From Cichorium intybus (taxonomy: Eukaryota > Streptophyta > Magnoliopsida > Asterales > Asteraceae), in assembly GCA_023525715.1 (NCBI GenBank), contig JAKNSD010000055.1, positions 248,001-312,000 of the forward strand: a stretch of 64,000 nucleotides of DNA. The letters are read 5' to 3'. The notes beneath the pieces were generated by a model. The model saw only the letters and a list, made by a program, of their open reading frames with translations, had not been told where the DNA came from and did not search any database. Shown here one piece after another: positions 11,165 through 25,358 of this stretch (the first letter of the stretch is position 1; each line of letters begins with the position of its first letter). The position numbers and the translations under genes are program-made.

Positions 11165-12660
11165 TTTCATTAAAAAATTCAAAATTAAGGAGTTTCTCAT
11201 GAACCTAGGTACACCAGAAATGTTTAAAATGATCACAAAGTGTAATTATAGGTAATTTTTGAATTTTACAAAAATTGAAAAATTAAGTATTTTTCATGTA
11301 CCGGGGTACACAACAAATTGTTAAAAATAACAGAAAAAATATCATTAAAAAATTCAAAATTTAAGGAGTTTCTCATGAACCTAGGTACACCTGAAATGTT
11401 TAAAATGATCACAAAGTGTAATTATAGGTAATTTTTGACTTTTACAAAAATTGAAAAATTAAGAATTTTTCATGTACCGGGGTACACGACAAATTGTTAA
11501 AAATAACAGAAAAAATATCATTAAATATTCAAAATTTAAGGAGTTTCTCATGAACCCAGGTACACCATAAATGTTTAAAATGATCACTAAGTGTAATTAT
11601 AAGTAATTTTTGAATTTTACAAAAATTCAAAAATTAAGAATTTTTCATGTACCGGGATACACGACACATTGTTAAAAATAACAGATAAAATATCATTAAA
11701 AAATTCAAAATTTAAGGAGTTTCTCATGAACCTAGGTACACCAGAAATGTTTAAAATGATCACAAAGTGTAATTATAGGTAATTTTTGAATTTTACAAAA
11801 ATTGAAAAATTAAGAATTTTTCATGTACCGGGTTACACGACAAATTGTTAAAAATAACAGAAAAATATCATTAAAAAATTCAAAATTTAAGGAGTTTCTC
11901 ATGAACCCAGGTACACCAAAAATGTTTAAAATGATCACAAAGTGTAATTATAGGTAATTTATAAATCTTACAAAAATTCAAAAATTATGATATTTTCATG
12001 TACCAGGGTACACGATAAATTGTTCAAATCTCATTAAAAATTTCAAAAAAGTTTCTCATCAACCCAAGTACACCAGGTACACCAGAAATGTTTAAAATGA
12101 TCACAAAGTGTAATTATAGATAATTTATAAATTTTACAAAAATTCAAAAATTATGATTTTTTCATGTACCCGGGAACACGACAAATTGTCAAAAATGACA
12201 GAAAAATATCATTAACAAATTCAAAATTTAAGCAGTTTCTCATGAACCCAGGTACACTAGGAATGTTTAAAATGATCACAAAGTGTAATTATAGGTAATT
12301 TTTGAATTTTACAAAAATTCAAAAATTAAGAATTTTTCATGTACCGGGGTACACGACAAATTGTTAAAAATAACAGAAAAAATATCAATAAAAAATTCAA
12401 AATTTAAGGAGTTTCTCATAACCTAGGTACACCAGAAATGTTTAAAATGATCACAACGTGTAATTATAGGTAATTTTTGAATTTTACAAAAATTGAAAAT
12501 TTAAGAATTTTTCATGTACCGGGGTACACGACAAATTGTTAAAAATAACAGAACAATATCATTAAAAAATTCAAAATTTAAGGAGTTTCTCATGAACCCA
12601 GGTACATCAGAAATGGTAAAAATGATCACAAAGTGTAATTATAGGTAATTTTTGAATTAT
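11165..12660 (+). repeat. Subfamily A monomers, transitional to the 2,805 bp HOR
   Basis: Monomers from here on follow the order seen at 8.4-10 kb with a displacement of about 2,792-2,797 bp. For example AACCCAAGTACACC is at 9269 and 12061. This makes the stretch a more diverged 16-mer in register with the HOR to its right. It includes the third B-like island. No non-satellite sequence is present. Confidence 0.82.
11953..12271 (+). repeat. Subfamily B-like island 3 inside block A
   Basis: This third copy of the island has the degenerate box 1 at 12061. It differs from the others by GATATTTTCATG against GATTTTTTAATG, and by ACACTAGGAATG where islands 1 and 2 have ACACGAGGAATG. The differences suggest it is an older copy than the 1.28/9.16 kb pair. 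Confidence 0.82.
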
Positions 12661-15465
12661 ACAAAAATTCAAAAATTAAGAATTTTTCATGTACCGGGGT
12701 ACACGACAAATTGTTAAAAATAACAGAAAAAATATCATTTAAAAATTCAAAATTTAAGGAGTTTCTCATGACCTAGGTACACAAGAAATGTTTAAAATGA
12801 TCACAAAGTGTAATTATAGGTAATTTTTGAATTTTACAAAAATTGAAAAATTAAGAATTTTTCATGTACCGGGGTACATGACAAATTGTTAAAAATAACA
12901 GAAAAAATATCATTAAAAATTCAAAATTTAAGGAGTTTCTCATGAACCCAGGTTCACCATAAATGTTTAAAATGATCACAAAGTGTAATTATAGGTAATT
13001 TTTGAATTTTACAAAAATTCAAAAATTAAGAATTTTTCATGTACCGGGGTACACGACAAATTGTTAAAAATAATAGAGAAATATCATTAAAAATTCAAAA
13101 TTTAAAGAGTTTCTCATGAACCCAGGTACACCAGAAATGTTTAAAATGATCACAAAGTGTAATTATAGGTAATTTTTAAATTTTACAAAAATTGAAAAAT
13201 TAAGAATTTTCATCTACCGGGGTACACGACAAATTGTTAAAAATAACAGAAAAAATATCATTAAAAATTCAAAATTTAAGGAGTTTCTCATGAACCCAGG
13301 TACACCATAAATGTTTAAAATGATCACAAAGTGTAATTATAGGTAATTTTTGAATTTTACAAAAATTGAAAAATTAAGAATTTTTCATGTACCGGGGTAC
13401 ACGAAAAATTATTAAAAATAACAGAAAAATATCATTAAAAAATTCAAAATTTAAGGAGTTTCTCATGAACCCAGGTACACCAGAAATGTTTAAAATGATA
13501 ACAAAGTGTAATTATAGGTAATTTTTGACTTTTACAAAAATTCAAAAATTAAGAATTTTTCATGTACCGGGGTACACGACAAATTGTTAAAAATAACAGA
13601 AAAAATATCATTAAAAAATTCAAAATTTAAGGAGTTTCTCATGAACCTAGGTACACCAGAAATGTTTAAAATGATCACAAAGTGTAATTATAGGTAATTT
13701 TTGAATTTTACAAAAATTCAAAAATTAAGAATTTTTCATGTACCGGGGTACACGACAAATTGTTAAAAATAACAGAAAAAATATCATTAAATATTCAAAA
13801 TTTAAGGAGTTTCTCATGAACCTAGGTACACCATAAATGTTTAAAATAATCAAAAGTGTAATTATAGGTAATTTTTGAATTTTACAAAAATTGAAAAATT
13901 AAGATGTTTTTCATGTACCGGGGTACACGACAAATTGTTAAAAATAACAGAAAAAATATCAGTAAAAAATTCAAAATTTAAGGAGTATCTCATGAACCCA
14001 GGTACACCATAAATGTTTAAAATGTTCACAAAGTGTAATTATAGGTAATTTTTGAATTTTACAAAAATTGAAAAATTAAGAATTTTTCATGTACCGTGGT
14101 ACACGACAAATTGTTAAAAATAACAGAAAAAATATCATTAAAAATTCAAAATTGAAGGAGTTTCTCCTGAACCCAGGTTCACCAGAAATGTTTAAAATGA
14201 TCACAAAGTGTAATTATAGGTAATTTTTGAATTTTACAAAAATTCAAAAATTAAGAATTTTTCATGTACCGGGGTACACGACAAATTGTTAAAAATAACA
14301 GAAAAAATATCATTAAAAAATTCAAAATTTAAGGAGTTTATCATGAACCCAGGTACACCATAAATGTTTAAAATGATCACAAAGTGTAATTATAGGTAAT
14401 TTTTGAATTTTACAAAAATTCAAAAATTAAGAATTTTTCATGTACCGGGATACACGACACATTGTGAAAAATAACAGATAAAATATCATTAAAAAAATTC
14501 AAAATTGAAGGAGTTTCTCATTAACCTAGGTACACCAGAAATGTTTAAAATGATCACAAAGTGTAATTATAGGTAATTTTTGAATTTTACAAAAATTGAA
14601 AAATTAAGAATTTTTCATGTACCGGGTTACACGACAAATTGTTAAAAATAACAGAAAAATATCATTAAAAAATTCAAAATTTAAGGAGTTTCTCATGAAC
14701 CCAGGTACACCATAAATGTTTAAAATGATCACAAAGTGTAATTATAGGTAATTTTTGAATTTTACAAAAATTCAAAAATTAAGAATTTTTCATGTACCGG
14801 GGTACACGACAAATTGTTAAAAATAACAGAAAAAATATCAATAAAAAATTCAAAATTTAAGGAGTTTCTCAAGAACCCAGGTACACCAGAAATGGTTAAA
14901 ATGATCACAAAGTGTTATTATAGGTAATTTTTGAATTTTACAAAAATTCAAAAATTAAGAATTTTTCATGTACCGGGGTACACGACAAATTGTTAAAAAT
15001 AACAGAAAAAATATCAATAAAAAATTCAAAATTTAAGGAGTTTCTCATAACCTAGGTACACCAGAAATGTTTAAAATGATCACAAAGTGTAATTATAGGT
15101 AATTTTTGAATTTTACAAAAATTGAAAAATTAAGAATTTTTCATGTACCGGGGTACATGACAAATTGTTAAAAATAACAGAAAAAATATCATTAAAAAAT
15201 TCAAAATTTAAGGAGTTTCTCATGAACCCAGGTACACCAGAAATGGTTAAAATGATCGCAAAGTGTAATTATAGGTAAATTTTGAATTTTACAAAAATTC
15301 AAAAATTAAGAATTTTTCATGTACCAGGGTACACGACAAATTGTTAAAAATAACAGAAAAAATATCATTAAAAATTCAAAATTTAAGGAGTTTCTCATGA
15401 ACCCAGGTTCACCAGAAATGTTTAAAATGATCACAAAGTGTAATTATAGGTAATTTTTGAATTTT
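12661..15465 (+). repeat. 16-mer HOR of 2,805 bp, copy 1
   Basis: This is the first of three consecutive copies of a 2,805 bp unit of 16 monomers (about 175.3 bp each). Markers TAATAGAGAA (13071), ACCTAGGTACACAAGAAATG (12771) and TTTCTCCTGA (14161) recur at exactly +2,805 and +5,610. To the left, at about 12,658, TTGAATTATACA differs from the TTGAATTTTACA found at the equivalent place in the next copies, which sets the left limit. Copy-specific variant: ACCAGGGTACAC near 15,324. Confidence 0.93.
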
Positions 15466-18270
15466 ACAAAAATTCAAAAATTAAGAATTTTTCATGTACC
15501 GGGGTACACGACAAATTGTTAAAAATAACAGAAAAAATATCATTTAAAAATTCAAAATTTAAGGAGTTTCTCATGACCTAGGTACACAAGAAATGTTTAA
15601 AATGATCACAAAGTGTAATTATAGGTAATTTTTGAATTTTACAAAAATTGAAAAATTAAGAATTTTTCATGTACCGGGGTACATGACAAATTGTTAAAAA
15701 TAACAGAAAAAATATCATTAAAAATTCAAAATTTAAGGAGTTTCTCATGAACCCAGGTTCACCATAAATGTTTAAAATGATCACAAAGTGTAATTATAGG
15801 TAATTTTTGAATTTTACAAAAATTCAAAAATTAAGAATTTTTCATGTACCGGGGTACACGACAAATTGTTAAAAATAATAGAGAAATATCATTAAAAATT
15901 CAAAATTTAAAGAGTTTCTCATGAACCCAGGTACACCAGAAATGTTTAAAATGATCACAAAGTGTAATTATAGGTAATTTTTAAATTTTACAAAAATTGA
16001 AAAATTAAGAATTTTCATCTACCGGGGTACACGACAAATTGTTAAAAATAACAGAAAAAATATCATTAAAAATTCAAAATTTAAGGAGTTTCTCATGAAC
16101 CCAGGTACACCATAAATGTTTAAAATGATCACAAAGTGTAATTATAGGTAATTTTTGAATTTTACAAAAATTGAAAAATTAAGAATTTTTCATGTACCGG
16201 GGTACACGAAAAATTATTAAAAATAACAGAAAAATATCATTAAAAAATTCAAAATTTAAGGAGTTTCTCATGAACCCAGGTACACCAGAAATGTTTAAAA
16301 TGATAACAAAGTGTAATTATAGGTAATTTTTGACTTTTACAAAAATTCAAAAATTAAGAATTTTTCATGTACCGGGGTACACGACAAATTGTTAAAAATA
16401 ACAGAAAAAATATCATTAAAAAATTCAAAATTTAAGGAGTTTCTCATGAACCTAGGTACACCAGAAATGTTTAAAATGATCACAAAGTGTAATTATAGGT
16501 AATTTTTGAATTTTACAAAAATTCAAAAATTAAGAATTTTTCATGTACCGGGGTACACGACAAATTGTTAAAAATAACAGAAAAAATATCATTAAATATT
16601 CAAAATTTAAGGAGTTTCTCATGAACCTAGGTACACCATAAATGTTTAAAATAATCAAAAGTGTAATTATAGGTAATTTTTGAATTTTACAAAAATTGAA
16701 AAATTAAGATGTTTTTCATGTACCGGGGTACACGACAAATTGTTAAAAATAACAGAAAAAATATCAGTAAAAAATTCAAAATTTAAGGAGTATCTCATGA
16801 ACCCAGGTACACCATAAATGTTTAAAATGTTCACAAAGTGTAATTATAGGTAATTTTTGAATTTTACAAAAATTGAAAAATTAAGAATTTTTCATGTACC
16901 GTGGTACACGACAAATTGTTAAAAATAACAGAAAAAATATCATTAAAAATTCAAAATTGAAGGAGTTTCTCCTGAACCCAGGTTCACCAGAAATGTTTAA
17001 AATGATCACAAAGTGTAATTATAGGTAATTTTTGAATTTTACAAAAATTCAAAAATTAAGAATTTTTCATGTACCGGGGTACACGACAAATTGTTAAAAA
17101 TAACAGAAAAAATATCATTAAAAAATTCAAAATTTAAGGAGTTTATCATGAACCCAGGTACACCATAAATGTTTAAAATGATCACAAAGTGTAATTATAG
17201 GTAATTTTTGAATTTTACAAAAATTCAAAAATTAAGAATTTTTCATGTACCGGGATACACGACACATTGTGAAAAATAACAGATAAAATATCATTAAAAA
17301 AATTCAAAATTGAAGGAGTTTCTCATTAACCTAGGTACACCAGAAATGTTTAAAATGATCACAAAGTGTAATTATAGGTAATTTTTGAATTTTACAAAAA
17401 TTGAAAAATTAAGAATTTTTCATGTACCGGGTTACACGACAAATTGTTAAAAATAACAGAAAAATATCATTAAAAAATTCAAAATTTAAGGAGTTTCTCA
17501 TGAACCCAGGTACACCATAAATGTTTAAAATGATCACAAAGTGTAATTATAGGTAATTTTTGAATTTTACAAAAATTCAAAAATTAAGAATTTTTCATGT
17601 ACCGGGGTACACGACAAATTGTTAAAAATAACAGAAAAAATATCAATAAAAAATTCAAAATTTAAGGAGTTTCTCAAGAACCCAGGTACACCAGAAATGG
17701 TTAAAATGATCACAAAGTGTTATTATAGGTAATTTTTGAATTTTACAAAAATTCAAAAATTAAGAATTTTTCATGTACCGGGGTACACGACAAATTGTTA
17801 AAAATAACAGAAAAAATATCAATAAAAAATTCAAAATTTAAGGAGTTTCTCATAACCTAGGTACACCAGAAATGTTTAAAATGATCACAAAGTGTAATTA
17901 TAGGTAATTTTTGAATTTTACAAAAATTGAAAAATTAAGAATTTTTCATGTACCGGGGTACATGACAAATTGTTAAAAATAACAGAAAAAATATCATTAA
18001 AAAATTCAAAATTTAAGGAGTTTCTCATGAACCCAGGTACACCAGAAATGGTTAAAATGATCGCAAAGTGTAATTATAGGTAAATTTTGAATTTTACAAA
18101 AATTCAAAAATTAAGAATTTTTCATGTACCGGGGTACACGACAAATTGTTAAAAATAACAGAAAAAATATCATTAAAAATTCAAAATTTAAGGAGTTTCT
18201 CATGAACCCAGGTTCACCAGAAATGTTTAAAATGATCACAAAGTGTAATTATAGGTAATTTTTGAATTTT
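15466..18270 (+). repeat. 16-mer HOR of 2,805 bp, copy 2
   Basis: The middle copy. Its markers TAATAGAGAA (15876), TTTCTCCTGA (16966), GATCGCAAAG (18059) and ACCTAGGTACACAAGAAATG (15576) sit exactly 2,805 bp from those of copy 1. I noticed almost no substitutions between copies 1 and 2, which indicates recent amplification or ongoing homogenisation. Confidence 0.93.
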
Positions 18271-21137
18271 ACAAAAATTCAAAAATTAAGAATTTTTCAT
18301 GTACCGGGGTACACGACAAATTGTTAAAAATAACAGAAAAAATATCATTTAAAAATTCAAAATTTAAGGAGTTTCTCATGACCTAGGTACACAAGAAATG
18401 TTTAAAATGATCACAAAGTGTAATTATAGGTAATTTTTGAATTTTACAAAAATTGAAAAATTAAGAATTTTTCATGTACCGGGGTACATGACAAATTGTT
18501 AAAAATAACAGAAAAAATATCATTAAAAATTCAAAATTTAAGGAGTTTCTCATGAACCCAGGTTCACCATAAATGTTTAAAATGATCACAAAGTGTAATT
18601 ATAGGTAATTTTTGAATTTTACAAAAATTCAAAAATTAAGAATTTTTCATGTACCGGGGTACACGACAAATTGTTAAAAATAATAGAGAAATATCATTAA
18701 AAATTCAAAATTTAAAGAGTTTCTCATGAACCCAGGTACACCAGAAATGTTTAAAATGATCACAAAGTGTAATTATAGGTAATTTTTAAATTTTACAAAA
18801 ATTGAAAAATTAAGAATTTTCATCTACCGGGGTACACGACAAATTGTTAAAAATAACAGAAAAAATATCATTAAAAATTCAAAATTTAAGGAGTTTCTCA
18901 TGAACCCAGGTACACCATAAATGTTTAAAATGATCACAAAGTGTAATTATAGGTAATTTTTGAATTTTACAAAAATTGAAAAATTAAGAATTTTTCATGT
19001 ACCGGGGTACACGAAAAATTATTAAAAATAACAGAAAAATATCATTAAAAAATTCAAAATTTAAGGAGTTTCTCATGAACCCAGGTACACCAGAAATGTT
19101 TAAAATGATAACAAAGTGTAATTATAGGTAATTTTTGACTTTTACAAAAATTCAAAAATTAAGAATTTTTCATGTACCGGGGTACACGACAAATTGTTAA
19201 AAATAACAGAAAAAATATCATTAAAAAATTCAAAATTTAAGGAGTTTCTCATGAACCTAGGTACACCAGAAATGTTTAAAATGATCACAAAGTGTAATTA
19301 TAGGTAATTTTTGAATTTTACAAAAATTCAAAAATTAAGAATTTTTCATGTACCGGGGTACACGACAAATTGTTAAAAATAACAGAAAAAATATCATTAA
19401 ATATTCAAAATTTAAGGAGTTTCTCATGAACCTAGGTACACCATAAATGTTTAAAATAATCAAAAGTGTAATTATAGGTAATTTTTGAATTTTACAAAAA
19501 TTGAAAAATTAAGATGTTTTTCATGTACCGGGGTACACGACAAATTGTTAAAAATAACAGAAAAAATATCAGTAAAAAATTCAAAATTTAAGGAGTATCT
19601 CATGAACCCAGGTACACCATAAATGTTTAAAATGTTCACAAAGTGTAATTATAGGTAATTTTTGAATTTTACAAAAATTGAAAAATTAAGAATTTTTCAT
19701 GTACCGTGGTACACGACAAATTGTTAAAAATAACAGAAAAAATATCATTAAAAATTCAAAATTGAAGGAGTTTCTCCTGAACCCAGGTTCACCAGAAATG
19801 TTTAAAATGATCACAAAGTGTAATTATAGGTAATTTTTGAATTTTACAAAAATTCAAAAATTAAGAATTTTTCATGTACCGGGGTACACGACAAATTGTT
19901 AAAAATAACAGAAAAAATATCATTAAAAAATTCAAAATTTAAGGAGTTTATCATGAACCCAGGTACACCATAAATGTTTAAAATGATCACAAAGTGTAAT
20001 TATAGGTAATTTTTGAATTTTACAAAAATTCAAAAATTAAGAATTTTTCATGTACCGGGATACACGACACATTGTGAAAAATAACAGATAAAATATCATT
20101 AAAAAAATTCAAAATTGAAGGAGTTTCTCATTAACCTAGGTACACCAGAAATGTTTAAAATGATCACAAAGTGTAATTATAGGTAATTTTTGAATTTTAC
20201 AAAAATTGAAAAATTAAGAATTTTTCATGTACCGGGTTACACGACAAATTGTTAAAAATAACAGAAAAATATCATTAAAAAATTCAAAATTTAAGGAGTT
20301 TCTCATGAACCCAGGTACACCATAAATGTTTAAAATGATCACAAAGTGTAATTATAGGTAATTTTTGAATTTTACAAAAATTCAAAAATTAAGAATTTTT
20401 CATGTACCGGGGTACACGACAAATTGTTAAAAATAACAGAAAAAATATCAATAAAAAATTCAAAATTTAAGGAGTTTCTCAAGAACCCAGGTACACCAGA
20501 AATGGTTAAAATGATCACAAAGTGTTATTATAGGTAATTTTTGAATTTTACAAAAATTCAAAAATTAAGAATTTTTCATGTACCGGGGTACACGACAAAT
20601 TGTTAAAAATAACAGAAAAAATATCAATAAAAAATTCAAAATTTAAGGAGTTTCTCATAACCTAGGTACACCAGAAATGTTTAAAATGATCACAAAGTGT
20701 AATTATAGGTAATTTTTGAATTTTACAAAAATTGAAAAATTAAGAATTTTTCATGTACCGGGGTACATGACAAATTGTTAAAAATATCAGAAAAAATATC
20801 ATTAAAAAATTCAAAATTTAAGGAGTTTCTCATGAACCCAGGTACACCAGAAATGGTTAAAATGATCGCAAAGTGTAATTATAGGTAAATTTTGAATTTT
20901 ACAAAAATTCAAAAATTAAGAATTTTTCATGTACCGGGGTACACGACAAATTGTTAAAAATAACAGAAAAAATATCATTAAAAATTCAAAATTTAAGGAG
21001 TTTCTCATGAACCCAGGTTCACCAGAAATGTTTAAAATGATCACAAAGTGTAATTATAGGTAATTTTTGAATTTTACAAAAATTCAAAAATTAAGAATTT
21101 TTCATGTACCGGGGTACACGACAAATTGTTAAAAATA
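18271..21137 (+). repeat. 16-mer HOR of 2,805 bp, copy 3 plus short overlap
   Basis: The third copy has markers at 18681 (TAATAGAGAA), 19771 (TTTCTCCTGA) and 20864 (GATCGCAAAG). Private change: AAAATATCAG near 20,782 where the other copies have AAAATAACAG. Similarity runs about 60 bp past three full units and stops at 21,138, where AAAATAAAAG replaces AAAATAACAG and the next monomers follow another order. Confidence 0.92.
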
Positions 21138-22204
21138 AAAGAAAAAATATCATTAAAAATTCAAAATTTAAGGAGTTTCTCATGAACCCAGGTACACCAG
21201 AAATGTTTAAAATGATCACAAAGTGTAATTATAGGTAATTTTTGAATTTTACAAAAATTGAAAAATTAAGAATTTTCATCTACCGGGGTACACGACAAAT
21301 TGTTAAAAATAACAGAAAAAATATCATTAAAAATTCAAAATTTAAGGAATTTCTCATGAACCCAGGTACACCATAAATGTTTAAAATGATCACAAAGTGT
21401 AATTATAGGTAATTTTTGAATTTTACAAAAATTGAAAAATTAAGAATTTTTCATGTACCGGGGTACACGACAAATTGTTAAAAATAACAGAAAAAATATC
21501 ATTAAAAATTCAAAATTTAAGGAGTTTCTCATGAACCCAGGTACACCAGAAATGTTTAAAATGATCACAAAGTGTAATTATAGGTAATTTTTGAATTTTA
21601 CAAATATTGAAAAATTAAGAATTTTCAACTACCGGGGTACACGACAAATTGTTAAAAATAACAGAAAATATATCATTAAAAATTCAAAATTTAAGGAGTT
21701 TCTCATGAACCCAGGTACACCATAAATGTTTAAAATGATCACAAAGTGTAATTATAGGTTATTTTTGAATTTTACAAAAATTGAAAAATTAAGAATTTTT
21801 CATGTACCGGGGTACACGACAAATTGTTAAAAATAACAGAAAAAATATCAATAAAAAATTCAAAATTTAAGGAGTTTCTCATAACCTAGGTACACCAGAA
21901 ATGTTTAAAATGATCACAAAGTGTAATTATAGGTAATTTTTGAATTTTACAAAAATTGAAAAATTAAGAATTTTTCATGTACCGGGGTACATGACAAATT
22001 GTTAAAACTAACAGAAAAAATATCATTAAAAAATTCAAATTTTAAGGAGTTTTTCATGAACCCAGGTACACCAGAAATGGTTAAAATGATCGCAAAGTGT
22101 AATTATAGGTAAATTTTGAATTTTACAAAAATTCAAAAATTAAGAATTTTTCATGTACCGGGGTACACGACAAATTGTTAAAAATCACAGAAAAAATATC
22201 ATTA
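21138..22204 (+). repeat. Subfamily A monomers between HOR domains
   Basis: About six A monomers with two local near-copies of a dimer (CATCTACCGG-type and GTACCGGGG-type units alternate at 21.18-21.84 kb). One unit has CAACTACCGG in box 2 (near 21,627). Marker GATCGCAAAG is at 22,088, seven monomers after its last position in the 2,805 bp HOR. Nothing other than satellite is present. Confidence 0.88.
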
Positions 22205-23781
22205 AAAATTCAAAATTTAAGGAGTTTCTCATGAACCCAGGTTCACCAGAAATGTTTAAAATGATCACAAAGTGTAATTATAGGTAATTTTTGAATTTTA
22301 CAAAAATTCAAAAATTAAGAATTTTTCATGTACCGGGGTACACGACAAATTGTTAAAAATAAAAGAAAAAATATCATTAAAAATTCAAAATTTAAGGAGT
22401 TTCTCATGAACCCAGGTACACCAGAAATGTTTAAAATGATCACAAAGTGTAATTATAGGTAATTTTTGAATTTTACAAAAATTGAAAAATTAAGAATTTT
22501 TCATCTACCGGGGTACACGACAAATTGTTAAAAATAACAGAAAAAATATCATTAAAAATTCAAAATTTAAGGAGTTTCTCATGAACCCAGGTACACCATA
22601 AATGTTTAAAATGATCACAAAGTGTAATTATAGGTAATTTTTGAATTTTACAAAAATTGAAAAATTAAGAATTTTTCATGTACCGGGGTACACGACAAAT
22701 TGTTAAAAATAACAGAAAAAATATCATTAAAAAATTAAAAATTTAAGGAGTTTCTCATGAACCTAGGTACACCAAAAATGTTTAAAATGATCACAAAGTG
22801 TAATTATAGGTAATTTTTGACTTTTACAAAAATTCAAAAATTAAGAATTTTTCATGTAACGGGGTACACGACAAATTGTTAAAAATAACAGAAAAAATAT
22901 CATTAAAAATTCAAAATTTAAGGAGTTTCTCATGAACCTAGGTACACCAGAAATGTTTAAAATGATCACAAAGTGTAATTATAGGTAATTTTTGAATTTT
23001 ACAAAAATTCAAAAATTAAGAATTTTTCATGTACCGGGGTACACGACAAATTGTTAAAAATAACAGAAAAAATATCATTAAATATTCAAAATTTAAGAAG
23101 TTTCTCATGAACCAAGGTACACCATAAATGTTTAAAATAATCAAAAGTGTAATTATAGGTAATTTTTGAATTTTACAAAAATTGAAAAATTAAGAATTTT
23201 TCATGTACCGGGGTACACGACAAATTGTTAAAAATAACAGAAAAAATATCAATAAAAAATTCAAAATTTAAGGAGTTTCTCATAACCTAGGTACACTAGA
23301 AATGTTTAAAATGATCACAAAGTGTAATTATAGGTAATTTTTGAATTTTACAAAAATTGAAAAATTAAGAATTTTTCATGTACCGGGGTACATGACAAAT
23401 TGTTAAAAATAACAGAAAAAATATCATTAAAAAATTCAAATTTTAAGGAGTTTCTCATGAACCCAGGTACACCAGAAATGGTTAAAATGATCGCAAAGTG
23501 TAATTATAGGTAAATTTTGAATTTTACAAAAATTCAAAAATTAAGAATTTTTCATGTACCGGGGTACACGACAAATTGTTAAAAATAACAGAAAAAATAT
23601 CATTAAAAATTCAAAATTTAAGGAGTTTCTCATGAACCCAGGTACACCATAAATGTTTAAAATGATCACAAAGTGTAATTATAGGTAATTTTTGAATTTT
23701 ACAAAAATTGAAAAATTAAGAATTTTTCATGTACCGGGGTACACGACAAATTGTTAAAAATAACAGAAAAAATATCATTAA
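22205..23781 (+). repeat. 9-mer HOR of 1,577 bp, copy 1
   Basis: Nine monomers, copied at +1,577 bp. Shared private variants are CATCTACC at 22502 and 24079, CATGTAACGG at 22853 and 24430, AAGAAGTTTCTCATGAACC near 23,095 and 24,672, and GATCGCAAAG at 23489 and 25066. The unit edges fall near 22.2 and 23.78 kb, where the orders on each side cease to match. Confidence 0.85.
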
Positions 23782-25358
23782 AAAATTCAAAATTTAAGGA
23801 GTTTCTCATGAACCCAGGTTCACCAGAAATGTTTAAAATGATCACAAAGTGTAATTATAGGTAATTTTTGAATTTTACAAAAATTCAAAAATTAAGAATT
23901 TTTCATGTACCGGGGTACACGACAAATTGTTAAAAATAACAGAAAAAATATCATTAAAAATTCAAAATTTAAGGAGTTTCTCATGAACCCAGGTACACCA
24001 GAAATGTTTAAAATGATCACAAAGTGTAATTATAGGTAATTTTTGAATTTTACAAAAATTGAAAAATTAAGAATTTTTCATCTACCGGGGTACACGACAA
24101 ATTGTTAAAAATAACAGAAAAAATATCATTAAAAATTCAAAATTTAAGGAGTTTCTCATGAACCCAGGTACACCATAAATGTTTAAAATGATCACAAAGT
24201 GTAATTGTAGGTAATTTTTGAATTTTACAAAAATTGAAAAATTAAGAATTTTTCATGTACCGGGGTACACGACAAATTGTTAAAAATAACAGAAAAAATA
24301 TCATTAAAAAATTAAAAATTTAAGGAGTTTCTCATGAACCTAGGTACACCAAAAATGTTTAAAATGATCACAAAGTGTAATTATAGGTAATTTTTGACTT
24401 TTACAAAAATTCAAAAATTAAGAATTTTTCATGTAACGGGGTACACGACAAATTGTTAAAAATAACAGAAAAAATATCATTAAAAATTCAAAATTTAAGG
24501 AGTTTCTCATGAACCTAGGTACACCAGAAATGTTTAAAATGATCACAAAGTGTAATTATAGGTAATTTTTGAATTTTACAAAAATTCAAAAATTAAGAAT
24601 TTTTCATGTACCGGGGTACACGACAAATTGTTAAAAATAACAGAAAAAATATCATTAAATATTCAAAATTTAAGAAGTTTCTCATGAACCAAGGTACACC
24701 ATAAATGTTTAAAATAATCAAAAGTGTAATTATAGGTAATTTTTGAATTTTACAAAAATTGAAAAATTAAGAATTTTTCATGTACCGGGGTACACGACAA
24801 ATTGTTAAAAATAACAGAAAAAATATCAATAAAAAATTCAAAATTTAAGGAGTTTCTCATAACCTAGGTACACCAGAAATGTTTAAAATGATCACAAAGT
24901 GTAATTATAGGTAATTTTTGAATTTTACAAAAATTGAAAAATTAAGAATTTTTCATGTACCGGGGTACATGACAAATTGTTAAAAATAACAGAAAAAATA
25001 TCATTAAAAAATTCAAATTTTAAGGAGTTTCTCATGAACCCAGGTACACCAGAAATGGTTAAAATGATCGCAAAGTGTAATTATAGGTAAATTTTGAATT
25101 TTACAAAAATTCAAAAATTAAGAATTTTTCATGTACCGGGGTACACGACAAATTGTTAAAAATAACAGAAAAAATATCATTAAAAATTCAAAATTTAAGG
25201 AGTTTCTCATGAACCCAGGTACACCATAAATGTTTAAAATGATCACAAAGTGTAATTATAGGTAATTTTTGAATTTTACAAAAATTGAAAAATTAAGAAT
25301 TTTTCATGTACCGGGGTACACGACAAATTGTTAAAAATAACAGAAAAAATATCATTAA
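23782..25358 (+). repeat. 9-mer HOR of 1,577 bp, copy 2
   Basis: The second copy of the 9-mer. Differences from copy 1 include AATTGTAGG near 24,205 in place of AATTATAGG, and ACACCAGAAATG near 24,872 where copy 1 has ACACTAGAAATG. It ends near 25,360, where AAAAAATTAAAAATTTAAGG takes over. Confidence 0.84.
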
